Below are positions 47,138 through 56,924 of a stretch of DNA of 64,000 nucleotides, in pieces. How positions within the stretch are numbered: position 1 is the first letter of the stretch; each line of letters begins with the position of its first letter. The stretch is taken from assembly GCA_944389935.1 (NCBI GenBank), contig CALXOE010000009.1, positions 19,350 to 83,349 on the forward strand. The letters run 5' to 3'. A program made the translations under genes and the position numbers. Source of the DNA: an uncultured Victivallis sp. (GTDB lineage: Bacteria > Verrucomicrobiota > Lentisphaeria > Victivallales > Victivallaceae). The notes below the pieces were generated by a model, which saw only the letters and a list, made by a program, of their open reading frames with translations, did not search any database and was not told where the DNA came from.

Positions 47138-47188
47138 ATGAAACGATCTTTTACCCTGATCGAGCTGCTCGTGAATACTGCTTGTTAA
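47138..47188 (+). pseudogene. Truncated pseudopilin gene at a recombination junction
   Basis: A good ribosome site (TAAGGAGAA) and ATG 47138 begin [12 protein letters not shown], the start of the prepilin-like signal found in the pseudopilins at 51007 and 58065. After GTG (47171-47173), where the next residues should be VIAIIAIL, the frame runs NTAC and stops at TAA 47186. From there the DNA is markedly A+T-rich. The rest of the gene is absent from this place. Confidence 0.8.
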
Positions 47189-47278
47189 ATATACATTTAT
47201 CGCTTAAGATATCTCATAATTACAGAGTTCATCAAGTACAAGAACACCAAGCAACTTTGTTATTTTTTCTCTTTCGGA

Positions 47279-49510
47279 TCAACTATTAATTGGAAATATG
47301 TAGCGTTTTGTTCCTCCATACTGCCGAAAATTTTGTTTTGCAAAGGATAACTCTACTTCAATAGCTTGTGGAAGAGCTAACTCTATTTCCAATTGCCCAT
47401 TCCGTTTTTCCCACCGAGATTTTACGACACCACGTTTAGTTCGACAATAAATCTGGAAAGAATCTAATGCGGAGGGAATGACTGGAGCAATCTGCAACGG
47501 TCCACCTTTAGCGAACTCTTGTGTGAACCGGACCCCTCCGAGATATTCAAACGCAAATGCGACGAAATCCCCGAACATAATGTGATTCCAAGATTGACTT
47601 CCTTCCCAGTTTTCAAGTAAAGTAGTTACTCCTGTGCTCAGCCAGTGCATCCAGCCAGGATAATTACGTTGAGTAAAAAAGCTCCATGCAATATCGATAT
47701 AGCCATTGCGCGCTAAAGCCCGGGGCACATATTTGGCTCCCTGAATACCAAATTGTGCTAAACAGGAGTTTTTTTGCGCCAATTCTGCCAAGGTCGCTGC
47801 AGTTGAATTTCGCTCTGCGCCCTGAACCAATTCCATTTCGAGAACCATTCCAAGTTCAGTCATTCCTCCGTTACCCCAATTACCGGCAGCATGACGAAAA
47901 TGATGGAACAATGCTGCTCGGATTCTGGAAGAACGTGTCCGCAAACTCCGAGCGGTCTCAAACTCTCCGAGCAGTTCTGCAATCTTTGCTGTGACATTAA
48001 GATCATAGAAATAGTATGCACTGGAGCAGAAATTACGATCGACTTTCCCTTTGATGCAATTAGGGGCGCACCAATCAGCTAGCCCGAAATCGAGCAACCC
48101 ATCTTCCTCCTCGCGTTCACAACAGTAGTCAAGATACCGAAGCATGGCAGGAAAGAATTTTTTTAGGATATCTACTTCTCCGGTATGCAGATAGATCGAC
48201 CATGGCAGCAATACGAGTACACTGTCCCAAGCCGGGCCGCTGCAACCGTTGAATCCCCAACCACTGGTTGGTGCAATGGCTGGCAGCTGCCCGCTTGGAC
48301 GTTGACAGTCACAAAGAGTTTCAAGCCATTCTACGTAACACGAGCTCGTATCAAATAGAAACAATCCAGTTTCAGAAGCAAGCAGAGCGTCTCCGGTCCA
48401 GCCATTTTTCTCTCGATGCGGGCAATCAGTCGGGATGCCGGTAAAGTTGCAAAGGTATGAGCGAACAGCACATTGTGTAAGACGGTTGAAATCTTCATCC
48501 GATGAGTGATAGTTTCCGATTTGCTCAAAGGCAGAATATATAAATTGCGCCTCTATCGCACAAATTTCCGCAGTTTGTTCAGAACATTCGATAATGGCAT
48601 ACCGAAAACCATGATAGGTAAATCGAGGATGCCAAGTTTCCCCAGCAGGGTCTCCAGATGCGACATAACGATCGGTTTGAAAATCTCCTTCAAGAACATA
48701 TTGGGCGAGTCGTTCCGCATGGGGTTGTAATGGGCTGTCGTCCAAAGTCAGCCGTTCGTAATATCGAATGGTAAAAAGTGTTCCGATTGAAGCTTGAACG
48801 GAAATTTGGCACCACCCGGTCAGGTTTACACCAAAATCCACAACGACTCGGTTTCCCGTACGTTCGATTCGAGTCGGAGCAAGCCGTTCCATAACTCGGC
48901 AGCACGGCGCATTCTGCTTGACCAAAATGCCGCCGGGAGGTGAAGTTATGACTGCCTGTTCCCAGTCAGAGTCGTCAAAATCCGGCAAGCGCCATCCTGT
49001 GGGTTCGAGACGCGCATCATAATATTCGCCGTTGCGAAGCCCGTCAAACAGCAAACCTCCGGTAGCAACCTTCCAAGAGCGATCGCTGACCAGAAGCAAT
49101 TCTCCATCAATTTCCAATTCAAATCGGAATTTCGGATAGTCCCGCCATGAGGCCTTATCAAAGTGCCAAACCTCATGAGTATGGCAGTTATACCAACCAT
49201 TTCCCAGTACGACGCTCCAAACGGAACGCTTTTCAGATGTCAGATATGAAGTTACATCTATTTCCAGAAAACGTACCCGGCGGTCGAAAACCGAAACCGT
49301 CGGAGCCAGTTCCTGCCAACCGACACGTTGCCCATCCAGTCGGAGGTCGAAATATCCCGGTGCGGCAATTCGAACCACCGCCCGGTTAAAAACAGCAGGA
49401 CAATTGAACTCCCGTCTTAAGCAGGGCGCAGGAAGTACTTCACTCTGAAAAGTTAATCCCGGCAAATCCCGTGTAATCCACCGTGTCGGACATTCTGCAA
49501 CGTGTTCCAT
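47279..49510 (-). CDS. Alpha-L-rhamnosidase (GH78 family)
   Basis: Glycosidase of 743 residues that removes terminal alpha-L-rhamnose from pectic or other plant and bacterial glycans. The GH78 order is visible: N-terminal beta domains with YFDLRLDGQRVG and VVLGNGWYNCHTHEVWHF, then the (alpha/alpha)6 barrel with TDCPHREKNGWTGDALLASETGLF carrying the conserved acidic residues, and a C-terminal beta domain. No signal peptide, so probably cytoplasmic. It is divergent from the LacI gene at 49848, which may control it. More A+T-rich than the genes left of 47.17 kb. Confidence 0.9.
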   Translation of the reverse strand: MEHVAECPTRWITRDLPGLTFQSEVLPAPCLRREFNCPAVFNRAVVRIAAPGYFDLRLDGQRVGWQELAPTVSVFDRRVRFLEIDVTSYLTSEKRSVWSVVLGNGWYNCHTHEVWHFDKASWRDYPKFRFELEIDGELLLVSDRSWKVATGGLLFDGLRNGEYYDARLEPTGWRLPDFDDSDWEQAVITSPPGGILVKQNAPCCRVMERLAPTRIERTGNRVVVDFGVNLTGWCQISVQASIGTLFTIRYYERLTLDDSPLQPHAERLAQYVLEGDFQTDRYVASGDPAGETWHPRFTYHGFRYAIIECSEQTAEICAIEAQFIYSAFEQIGNYHSSDEDFNRLTQCAVRSYLCNFTGIPTDCPHREKNGWTGDALLASETGLFLFDTSSCYVEWLETLCDCQRPSGQLPAIAPTSGWGFNGCSGPAWDSVLVLLPWSIYLHTGEVDILKKFFPAMLRYLDYCCEREEEDGLLDFGLADWCAPNCIKGKVDRNFCSSAYYFYDLNVTAKIAELLGEFETARSLRTRSSRIRAALFHHFRHAAGNWGNGGMTELGMVLEMELVQGAERNSTAATLAELAQKNSCLAQFGIQGAKYVPRALARNGYIDIAWSFFTQRNYPGWMHWLSTGVTTLLENWEGSQSWNHIMFGDFVAFAFEYLGGVRFTQEFAKGGPLQIAPVIPSALDSFQIYCRTKRGVVKSRWEKRNGQLEIELALPQAIEVELSFAKQNFRQYGGTKRYIFPINS

Positions 49511-49637
49511 GGTTTCAATTCCTCGAAGTAAACATGTAAAATTTAGAAAAAGATCAAATTCTATGAGGATTAACTATCGTTTTGCCATATTGCTCCGACA
49601 ATCAAGATGGTTCGCTCTTATTCTCTGGTTTGACTTA

Positions 49638-49651
49638 ATTTGTAGACAAAT
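49638..49651. promoter_or_regulatory. Candidate operator between the rhamnosidase and LacI genes
   Basis: ATTTGT-AG-ACAAAT, two perfect 6-base arms, in the 337-base divergent gap 49511-49847. Position fits control of the rhamnosidase gene; only one copy seen. The rest of the gap is A+T-rich with no gene. Confidence 0.35.
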
Positions 49652-49778
49652 AACCTGAATTACCAAGAACATAATATAAACGCTAAAATGTTTAAATTAC
49701 AAGCCGGGAACCAGAAAAAAGGCAAAATAGATCCGCTCCGGTTTAACAAAAAAAAAATGAAAAAAAGTGATTTAGCTC

Positions 49779-49807
49779 TTGCTTTTTCTGATGATTTGGG
49801 GTAAAAT
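49779..49807 (+). promoter_or_regulatory. Sigma-70-like promoter of the first LacI gene
   Basis: TTGCTT at 49779-49784, 17-base spacer, TAAAAT at 49802-49807, about 40 bases before ATG 49848. Confidence 0.6.
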
Positions 49808-49847
49808 ATAGACCGAAGTACAGCGCTTTACTAATGGGAGATTGGAT

Positions 49848-50927
49848 ATGCCGAAACCTAGAGTTACTATGCAGAACATAGCTGACAAGCTTGGTTTGTC
49901 ATTGAAAGCCGTGTCGGATGGAATCAATGGTACAGGGCATCTTTCCCAGCTGACAAGGGAACGAATTCGAACGATGGCTCGCGAAATGGGCTATCGCCGT
50001 AACTCTGCCGCCAGATCTCTCGCCAGCAGTTCGAGCCAACTGCTCGGGGTATTGATGCCTTATGCAGACAGCAGCTTTTTCGGCAGCATCATTGCCGGTA
50101 TTGAACGTCAAGTTCTTAACAGCGATTTCATGCTTCTCTTGGGTAATATCCGCGGGGGAAATGATGTACTGCAGGATCACATTCGCCGTTTTGCCGAACG
50201 CAACGTCGAGGGGATCATTGTTTATTCTAACCAAACCGTAAAAGATGTCGCCGATGATCTGTTGGCACTGGATGTTCCGATTGTTCAAGTCATGGAACCA
50301 TACAGAAAACTGGGTGACGCAGTGGTTATGATTAATAATGAAGAGGCAGGTCGTCAGGCGGCCCGACATCTGCGGAAGTTGGGACATACACGAATCGGGT
50401 TACTCGCCCATAAACGGAACACTTGGGCACTTGATTCCCGTTGTAGAGGTTTTCAGGAAGAACTGGGTTATGAGATTCCGGAAGTGGAGTGTTTATTAGA
50501 TATAGCAGACAGTCATCTTGCGGCGCAGAAATTATTCTCTGCGCATCCGGAATTGACCGCTGTTTTTGCAACCAGTGATTACGCTGCGATTGGTGCTCTT
50601 CAGGCTGGTTTGGAAATGGGGCGTAGAATCCCAGATGAATTGGCCGTCATAGGTTTTGACAATCTGGATATTGCTGCTCATCAACTTTTGTATCCACTAA
50701 CCACGTTTGCACAGCCCAAAGAAAAAGTTGGCGAAGTTGCCGGAGAATTGTTGCTTGATCTGCTTCATGGTAAACCGAGTGTCACAAAAGTACTTGAAGC
50801 TCCGCTGGTCATTCGTGCGAGTACGCAGAACCTAACAAAAAAATGTTCTGAGAACTCTTCTGATTTTCTTAATAAAAATCAGGTCGAAGATATCCAGCAA
50901 CTTGATAGCAGCAATATTGCAATATAG
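49848..50927 (+). CDS. LacI-family transcriptional regulator
   Basis: Regulator of 359 residues. LacI helix-turn-helix at residues about 5-50 (TMQNIADKLGLSLKAVSDGINGTGHLSQLTRERIRTMAREMGYRRNSAARSL) and a periplasmic-binding-like sensor domain (LLGVLMPYADSSFFGSIIAGIERQ, AVFATSDYAAIGALQAGLEMGRRIPDELAVIGFDN). It should respond to a sugar freed by the rhamnosidase or the GH5 enzyme beside it. An upstream in-frame TTG 49842 is less likely than ATG 49848, with GGGAG 8 bases upstream. Confidence 0.9.
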   Translation: MPKPRVTMQNIADKLGLSLKAVSDGINGTGHLSQLTRERIRTMAREMGYRRNSAARSLASSSSQLLGVLMPYADSSFFGSIIAGIERQVLNSDFMLLLGNIRGGNDVLQDHIRRFAERNVEGIIVYSNQTVKDVADDLLALDVPIVQVMEPYRKLGDAVVMINNEEAGRQAARHLRKLGHTRIGLLAHKRNTWALDSRCRGFQEELGYEIPEVECLLDIADSHLAAQKLFSAHPELTAVFATSDYAAIGALQAGLEMGRRIPDELAVIGFDNLDIAAHQLLYPLTTFAQPKEKVGEVAGELLLDLLHGKPSVTKVLEAPLVIRASTQNLTKKCSENSSDFLNKNQVEDIQQLDSSNIAI

Positions 50928-51006
50928 AAGGAGGTAAACTTAAAATCAGTCGGAACATTTGAGCAATTAGCGAAGAATCAGAATCTTACACAAGGAGAGA
51001 TTTATT

Positions 51007-51735
51007 ATGGGAAACTCCAGGGTCATCAGAAAGAAACAAATTACCCAAGATCGGCATTCATTCACATTAATTGAGCTTTTAGTTGTGATTGCGATCATCG
51101 CAATCCTTGCTGCAATGCTGCTTCCGGCGTTGAACAAGGCTCGAGACAGTGCCAAAGGAATTACTTGCGTCGGCGTCCTGAAACAGTATACACAAGCAGG
51201 AATTCAATACTCCATGAGTAACAACAACTACTGGGTTCCTGTAGCAAATCCAAGCTGGTTTCGGATTATTGAATGGCGGAGTATATTAGGCGGAACAACA
51301 GAAGCGGAAACTACCAATAGCAATGTTTCTGCAAATCAAACACTTCCAGCAGGTTTGCTCTGTCCTAATTCTGCAGCGGTACTTGCGCCGGACGATCATT
51401 GGACAAAGCATAATCCAAGTGCGTCTTACGGCATTACCTGCTATCCGGTCAGTGAGATGTCACAGGGGAAAGCGTGGCATCTTGCGAAATTAAAATCTCC
51501 TACAAAATCTGCCGCGTGGATGGATGCCATCGATTCGATGGTATATGAATTTGAAGGTTATACGGGGGAAGATCATAATCAAGTAGGTTCCGGAAATGCA
51601 GCTTATCGTCATGGCGACGGTTTGAATGCAGGATATTTTGACGGGCATGTTTCAAAAGTGCAAAGAGCAGACGTTCAACGTTATTGGTGGGATCGTGATG
51701 CGCTGTTTTCCTGGAACTTCTACGGTAATTACTGA
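51007..51735 (+). CDS. Type II pseudopilin-like secreted protein
   Basis: Protein of 242 residues with a prepilin signal: charged leader, then [29 protein letters not shown] at about residues 19-47. The globular part has a Cys early ([15 protein letters not shown]) and near the end the H-x-DG-type segment [21 protein letters not shown] shared with the protein at 58065. Such proteins are many in Lentisphaerota and Planctomycetes; none is known in function. Good ribosome site (AAGGAGAG). It lies between the regulator and the GH5 gene, 9 bases from the latter. Confidence 0.85.
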   Translation: MGNSRVIRKKQITQDRHSFTLIELLVVIAIIAILAAMLLPALNKARDSAKGITCVGVLKQYTQAGIQYSMSNNNYWVPVANPSWFRIIEWRSILGGTTEAETTNSNVSANQTLPAGLLCPNSAAVLAPDDHWTKHNPSASYGITCYPVSEMSQGKAWHLAKLKSPTKSAAWMDAIDSMVYEFEGYTGEDHNQVGSGNAAYRHGDGLNAGYFDGHVSKVQRADVQRYWWDRDALFSWNFYGNY

Positions 51736-51744
51736 GGGGGAAAA

Positions 51745-53271
51745 ATGAAGCAAATACTACTTGTTCTGGCTGTTTTTTCGGCTTTGCTCTCTTGCGCTGT
51801 CGAAGAAGTCGTATTCCAGGCAGACTTCAATCGCAAGGATGCGTTGTCAAAATGGAGCAAAAATCCGGATATGACTTGGCAGCCCGATGGTGGAATCAAT
51901 AATTCCGGCTGTTTGAAATTCCATAGTACGGATCCAAATGGAAATCATTTGACCTATATACCGCTTGATATTAACAAACTTCGAGGACGTGGCGTAGTGG
52001 TCGAAGGCTGGATGAAAGCAGATCAGGTCAAGAAATCATCACGTAGCTACCTGGGGCCCAAGTTGATGCTTTCCGTCACCCATGATGGAAAGACTTCCTA
52101 TCCTGATCAGACCAAGAAACACGGGACCTACAACTGGGAGAAGTTCTCACGCTACTGGCATGTTCCGGCCACGGCAACGACGGCGTATCTGAATCTTGGT
52201 CTGCAGGGGACGACCGGCACTGTCTGGATTGATGAGGTACGGGTGTTTCTCGCACCGGCTTTGAAGGTTCCGGCACGGCTCGAAAAACAGTTGCCGCGGC
52301 AGAAGCGGACGCAATATCGCGGTGTCATGTCCGGCAATGATCTTTCCGAAGAAGCGATCCGGGAGTTGAAAGAAGTTTGGAATGCGAATCTGATCCGCTT
52401 CCAGATCGGCCAGAACAACGGATTGGATCACACGACTGAAGCAGGATTCCGCAAAATTGTCGAAAACAAACTCGTTGAATTGGACAAACTCATTCCGCTT
52501 GCCCGCAAATACGGGATCAAGATTCTGATCGACATGCACATCGGTCCCGGGACCAGTACAGATGTACTGTTGCGTAATCAGTTGAGCTGGGACCCGAAAG
52601 ATCAGCAGCTTCTCGCTGACATCTGGCGGGAAATTGCGGCAAAATATGGCAAAGACCCGGTCATCTGGGGCTACGATCTGCTGAATGAACCACGAGATGA
52701 AAATTACGTCTACCAAACCGACGGTGGCCTCGACTGGAATCGACTCGCAGCCAAAATTGCAGCAGCAATCCGTGAAGTAGATCCCGAGACTCCCATTATT
52801 GTCGAATCGACCGACTGGGGCGGACCGGAAGGATTCCGGACGCTGGTGCCGATTAACCAGCCGAATATGATTTACAGCTTCCACTTCTATTATCCGAACA
52901 CGTTCACGCATCAGGGAGTGGTGGGCAAACCGGATGGCGTTCTGTATCCCGGTCATATTGCTGGAGAGGAGTGGAACCGGGAGAAGCTCAAACAAATCAT
53001 GCAGCCGGTTATCGACTTCCAGAACAAATATAATGTACCGATCTATGTTGGCGAATTTGGTGTCGCTCGCTGGGCGCCGAATGCGGAAAAGTGGCTTGAA
53101 GACGTTATTTCGATTTTTGAAGAAAACGGCTGGGATTGGACTTATCACGCTTATCGCGAATACAATGGTTGGGATGCTGAAATTGGTTCTGATAAAAATG
53201 ACAGAACGCGAATCGGAGATACGCCCCGCAGACGCGTGCTGTTAAAATACATGCAGAAAAACGAAAAATAA
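51745..53271 (+). CDS. Secreted GH5-type glycoside hydrolase with N-terminal sugar-binding module
   Basis: Protein of 508 residues. Signal peptide (MKQILLVLAVFSALLSCAVEE, Cys-containing, perhaps a lipoprotein), then a CBM-like beta domain (about 22-175, VVFQADFNRKDALSKWSKNPD...VWIDEVRVF), then a TIM barrel. The clan A acid/base is E315 in WGYDLLNEPRDE and the nucleophile E437 in YVGEFGVARW; RFQIGQNN and FHFYYPNTFTHQG also fit cellulase-type GH5. The substrate is a beta-linked glycan, not more precisely known. Confidence 0.88.
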   Translation: MKQILLVLAVFSALLSCAVEEVVFQADFNRKDALSKWSKNPDMTWQPDGGINNSGCLKFHSTDPNGNHLTYIPLDINKLRGRGVVVEGWMKADQVKKSSRSYLGPKLMLSVTHDGKTSYPDQTKKHGTYNWEKFSRYWHVPATATTAYLNLGLQGTTGTVWIDEVRVFLAPALKVPARLEKQLPRQKRTQYRGVMSGNDLSEEAIRELKEVWNANLIRFQIGQNNGLDHTTEAGFRKIVENKLVELDKLIPLARKYGIKILIDMHIGPGTSTDVLLRNQLSWDPKDQQLLADIWREIAAKYGKDPVIWGYDLLNEPRDENYVYQTDGGLDWNRLAAKIAAAIREVDPETPIIVESTDWGGPEGFRTLVPINQPNMIYSFHFYYPNTFTHQGVVGKPDGVLYPGHIAGEEWNREKLKQIMQPVIDFQNKYNVPIYVGEFGVARWAPNAEKWLEDVISIFEENGWDWTYHAYREYNGWDAEIGSDKNDRTRIGDTPRRRVLLKYMQKNEK

Positions 53272-53494
53272 AAAAACGAAAGTCGTTTTGGTATTATGTG
53301 ATAACAAGAAGGAAGCATGCTTGGAACGTAGCTGTTACTGGTTTGAGCCGCTCTATTTGCGATGGGTGTGGGAGCCGGAAAATTTGGAAAGGAGTTGATT
53401 ATCGGGTACAGCATGAAGATCGCGGAAGCGACCTTCATGCTGCGATCGAAAAAACGTTCCGAGAAAAGGCGGCAAGATAAAAAACGGATTATCC

Positions 53495-54532
53495 ATGGTA
53501 AAAGTATTTTATGGGTTATCAATGCGAAAATTCTGGAGCATACTGCTGATGGTACAGATGCTTTCTGTTGGGGCAGAGACACTGCGCGTCATGCAATTGA
53601 ATGTTTGGAACAGCGGCTACGGTGTACCCGGCGCTCGCGTAATGATTGGCGATGAGATCAAAAAACATCGCCCCGACATCGTTTTTCTCTGTGAATGCGT
53701 GAAAGATCGGATTGTTGACGATCTGCTCGCACAACTGAAAAGTGCAGACCTTCAATATTACGGCAGCCGCCTCGATGGGGCCAATCAGGTGATCTCACGC
53801 TTTCCAATTGTTCAGGAGGCATTGCTTCCATCCGCGTACAAAGCCGTGCTGAATCCTGACAATGGACAAAAAATCGTCGCTTACAGTGTTCATCTGAATT
53901 ACCGCAACTACGCCTGTTATCTGCCGCGAGGATACAGCGGCGAAACTTGGAAAAAGTTGTCCGAACCGGTGACCGATCTGGAAAAAATTGTTGCGATGAA
54001 CCTTGCTTCTGGTCGTCCGGAGGCGATCCGGGCGATTACAGCCGATGCCCGGGCACACATTGCGGCTGGAGACATAGTTGTGCTGGGAGGGGATTTCAAT
54101 GAGCCTTCTTGGCGGGATTGGGGAGAGGAAACGAAGAACTTATATGACCACAATGGAACTGTAATCTCCTGGCATTCGACCGCTTTATTGGAAAAGAACG
54201 GTTTTCGTGATTCCTACCGGGAATTATATCCCAATCCCGTAACACACCCGGGATTTACCTATCCTTGTGACAACTCTGCGGTCAGTGCAGGCCGGCTTTC
54301 CTGGGCTCCGGAGGCAGATGAGCGCGATCGGATCGACTTTATTTTCTACCATCCCGGGAAGCTGAAGCTTGAACGTGTAATTCTGCTTGGGCCACAGGGA
54401 ATGATCAAACATGGGGAACGGGACCTTACTCCAACCGCCGATCCGGTCTCAAGCCCGAAAGACGGGAGATGGCCCTCCGATCATCGCGGAAACCTCGCCG
54501 ATTTTGTATATTCGGAAGCAGTGGTTGAATAA
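53495..54532 (+). CDS. Secreted endonuclease/exonuclease/phosphatase family protein
   Basis: Protein of 345 residues with a signal peptide (FWSILLMVQMLSVGAET). The EEP fold motifs are LRVMQLNVWNSG, PDIVFLCECVKD, GDIVVLGGDFNEPSW, RIDFIFYHP and WPSDHRGNLADF (catalytic His and Asp). The family includes phosphatases, sphingomyelinases and nucleases; position in a glycan operon suggests a phosphodiester or phosphosugar target. An ATG at 53522 gives a shorter signal peptide and is equally possible. A gap of 223 bases before it holds no convincing gene. Confidence 0.85.
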   Translation: MVKVFYGLSMRKFWSILLMVQMLSVGAETLRVMQLNVWNSGYGVPGARVMIGDEIKKHRPDIVFLCECVKDRIVDDLLAQLKSADLQYYGSRLDGANQVISRFPIVQEALLPSAYKAVLNPDNGQKIVAYSVHLNYRNYACYLPRGYSGETWKKLSEPVTDLEKIVAMNLASGRPEAIRAITADARAHIAAGDIVVLGGDFNEPSWRDWGEETKNLYDHNGTVISWHSTALLEKNGFRDSYRELYPNPVTHPGFTYPCDNSAVSAGRLSWAPEADERDRIDFIFYHPGKLKLERVILLGPQGMIKHGERDLTPTADPVSSPKDGRWPSDHRGNLADFVYSEAVVE

Positions 54533-55605
54533 TGGGAAACTATATGAATGAGTTCTGCAGCCGGGTACGAAAAAATACCGGAAATGACAACACGTTGCTG
54601 TTTGGTCTGATCGCCGATACCCACTTCGAAGAAAAGAACAACTTGGCCGAATATGGTGCGAATGCACTTGCGCATATGCATGCTTTTGCCGCGGCTGGGA
54701 AATTATGCAACGCACGGTTTCTGCTTCACGTCGGTGATATGAGCAATGGCAATCGCCCTAAAGTACAGAGTCGCCGCGAAGCTGCTCTGAGTGCGGAAGC
54801 ATTGCGCAGTTCGGGACTCCCGGTGCTGTTCGTGATCGGCAATCACGATGACAATACCTATTACTGTCGAGACAATGCTCCGGATGGCAGTGAAGCAATT
54901 TCCGGCCAGGAATGGCAAAATCTTGTTCAACCGGACGGGTTGCCGGCAGGAGCAATTGCTGCTCCTGAAGTCAGCAATTGCTATTATTTGGATTTTCCGG
55001 ACCAGAAAGTACGATTGTTGATTCTGAACGCCGTTGATCTTCCTCTCGAAACAGGTCCAAACGGAAAACTTAAATATTACAGCATCAACCACCATGGTTT
55101 TTCCGAGGCTCAACTTGAGTTCGTTGTCCATAAGGCACTTAACTTTTCAAACGTGCCGAATTCTGAACAGTGGGGCATATTGGCGGTCAGCCACATGGCG
55201 CTTGGTTTCATTTTAAATGGGCCGGCATTGATAAAGATTTTTCACGCATTTCAAACGGGAGGACGCTGTCGGACTGGAGCTGAGGATGTTTTGCCGGAAG
55301 CCTTTTTATTTGATCCGAATGATATGATTCATGAAATTGAGGCGGATTTTTCTCGCCAGGGACCTCGAGAACTAATCGCACTGCTCTGCGGGCATGAACA
55401 TATCGATGCTGTTCATTCTGATCACGGCTATCCCGAGGTATCGTTCCTCTCCTCACTCTGTTACCGGAACAGTCCTGAAGCACCGGAACGTTGTTTCGGC
55501 ACAGCCAGCGAACAGGCCTGGAATATGGTTGCACTCAATCGTACGGCCCGGTGTCTTAATGTGTTCCGCTATGGAGCCGGAAACGATTTTTCGGTTCCAT
55601 ATTGA
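54532..55605 (+). CDS. Calcineurin-like metallophosphoesterase
   Basis: Protein of 357 residues. Metal ligands are in LFGLIADTHFEE, LLHVGDMSNG, FVIGNHDDN, AVSHMAL and LLCGHEHIDAVHSD, a full calcineurin-like set. No signal peptide, so it acts in the cytoplasm after the secreted EEP enzyme. Its start overlaps the EEP gene stop (TAATG), so the two phosphoesterases are co-translated. Confidence 0.9.
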   Translation: MGNYMNEFCSRVRKNTGNDNTLLFGLIADTHFEEKNNLAEYGANALAHMHAFAAAGKLCNARFLLHVGDMSNGNRPKVQSRREAALSAEALRSSGLPVLFVIGNHDDNTYYCRDNAPDGSEAISGQEWQNLVQPDGLPAGAIAAPEVSNCYYLDFPDQKVRLLILNAVDLPLETGPNGKLKYYSINHHGFSEAQLEFVVHKALNFSNVPNSEQWGILAVSHMALGFILNGPALIKIFHAFQTGGRCRTGAEDVLPEAFLFDPNDMIHEIEADFSRQGPRELIALLCGHEHIDAVHSDHGYPEVSFLSSLCYRNSPEAPERCFGTASEQAWNMVALNRTARCLNVFRYGAGNDFSVPY

Positions 55606-55688
55606 ACCAGTTTACACGAAATCGAATATACCGGAATTTGTGAAACATAGGATCATAAATTTAAACTTATCAACACAGAAAGACGAAT

Positions 55689-56636
55689 ATGAAAATAACT
55701 GGAACTTTTCTCGATGAAATTTCATACGATATCCCGCATCAGAATTGGGGCAGGACAGAGTGGGAGGCTGATTTTCAGCGGATGCATTCGATTGGAATCG
55801 ACACGGTAATTCTGATCCGATGCGGTCTTCGCAGATGGATGACTTATCCATCGCAAGTGCTGGCCCGTGAGTGTCTGGGGTATTTGCCGCCTTTGGATCT
55901 GGTGGATCTTTTCCTGGAACTGGCGGAACGTTATGAGATGAAGTTTTTCATGGGAACGTACGATTCCGGATATTACTGGAAAAACGGCAACCCGTCCCGG
56001 GAACAGGAAATCAATCGTGCCGTCATCAATGAAGTTTGGGAGAAATACGGACACCGCAAAGCGTTTCAAGGCTGGTATCTGACCCAGGAAATCAGCCGAA
56101 AAATGCGTGGAACCGTTGACATTTATGCGCAGATCGGCAGACTGTGCAAGGAGCTCTCCAACAATTTGCCGGTGATGATTTCTCCTTACATTGACGGAAT
56201 GAAATCAATCAGTGCTTTCAACAGTGATATTATCCGCAAGGATGGAAGCATTTCGGTTGAAGAACATGCCAGAGAGTGGAATGATATTCTTTCCGGAATT
56301 CAAGATGCGGTTGATATTCTTGCATTTCAGGATGGATATTGCGACTTTTCCGAGTTGAAAGATTTTCTGAGTGTCAATCGGGAGCTGGCAGATCTTCACG
56401 GGATGCAATGTTGGACCAATTGTGAATCTTTCGATCGTGACATGCCGATTAAATTCCTGCCGATCAAATGGGAGAAAATGTTGCTGAAGTTAAAGGCCGC
56501 TCAAGCTGCCGGAATTGCCAAAGCTGTTACTTTTGAATTTTCGCACTTTATGAGTCCGAATTCATGTTACCAGGCTGCCCGGCATTTGTTTAATCGTTAT
56601 TGTGAACACTTTCACTTGCCGGAACTCAACCAATAA
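55689..56636 (+). CDS. DUF4434-like TIM-barrel protein
   Basis: Protein of 315 residues starting ITGTFLDEISYDIPHQNWGRTEWEADFQRMHSIGIDTVILIRCG, the pattern of DUF4434 proteins, which have a glycosidase-like barrel. Acidic residues at strand ends (TQEISRK, FQDGYCDF, CWTNCESFD) could be catalytic. No signal peptide. Found beside glycosidases in many gut genomes, but no activity is established. Last gene of the group, followed by a terminator. Confidence 0.75.
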   Translation: MKITGTFLDEISYDIPHQNWGRTEWEADFQRMHSIGIDTVILIRCGLRRWMTYPSQVLARECLGYLPPLDLVDLFLELAERYEMKFFMGTYDSGYYWKNGNPSREQEINRAVINEVWEKYGHRKAFQGWYLTQEISRKMRGTVDIYAQIGRLCKELSNNLPVMISPYIDGMKSISAFNSDIIRKDGSISVEEHAREWNDILSGIQDAVDILAFQDGYCDFSELKDFLSVNRELADLHGMQCWTNCESFDRDMPIKFLPIKWEKMLLKLKAAQAAGIAKAVTFEFSHFMSPNSCYQAARHLFNRYCEHFHLPELNQ

Positions 56637-56711
56637 CTTGGCAATCAGTCAAAAATAACAAGCATGTGCCCAACCTGATGAGGAGGAAATCAGTTCAGGT
56701 AATATCACCTG

Positions 56712-56754
56712 GCGACATTTCAGCAAAGAGTCTGATGTGGCATGTCGCTTTTTT
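56712..56754 (+). terminator. Likely terminator of the GH5-DUF4434 gene group
   Basis: GCGACAT (56712-56718) pairs with ATGTCGC (56742-56748) followed by TTTTTT. Loop of 23 bases. Confidence 0.55.
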
Positions 56755-56894
56755 CCCCAGGGGTCCTTTCAGACGGGTTCTGTTCTGCCAAGTTTCAAAC
56801 GGAATAAAAGGGAGCAATACAACCGATTATGCCGGATTGAGACTTGACAGCACAGGGAACCTGGATATTTTCTCCAATTTTTTTTCTGAAGGAC

Positions 56895-56923
56895 TTGACT
56901 TTCCGAAAAAATTGATTCATAAT
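56895..56923 (+). promoter_or_regulatory. Sigma-70-like promoter of the second LacI gene
   Basis: TTGACT at 56895-56900, 17-base spacer, CATAAT at 56918-56923. Transcription would start about 56930, inside the first operator. Confidence 0.6.
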
Positions 56924-56924
56924 A

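Noticed and set aside
50928..51006. AGAAGGAGG just after the first LacI gene
   Set aside because: A strong ribosome site sequence but no start codon at proper distance; the pseudopilin has its own site further on.
53298..53480. Small ORF between the GH5 and EEP genes
   Set aside because: Overlapping alternative frames, Arg-rich, no ribosome site; the gap shows no sign of coding selection.
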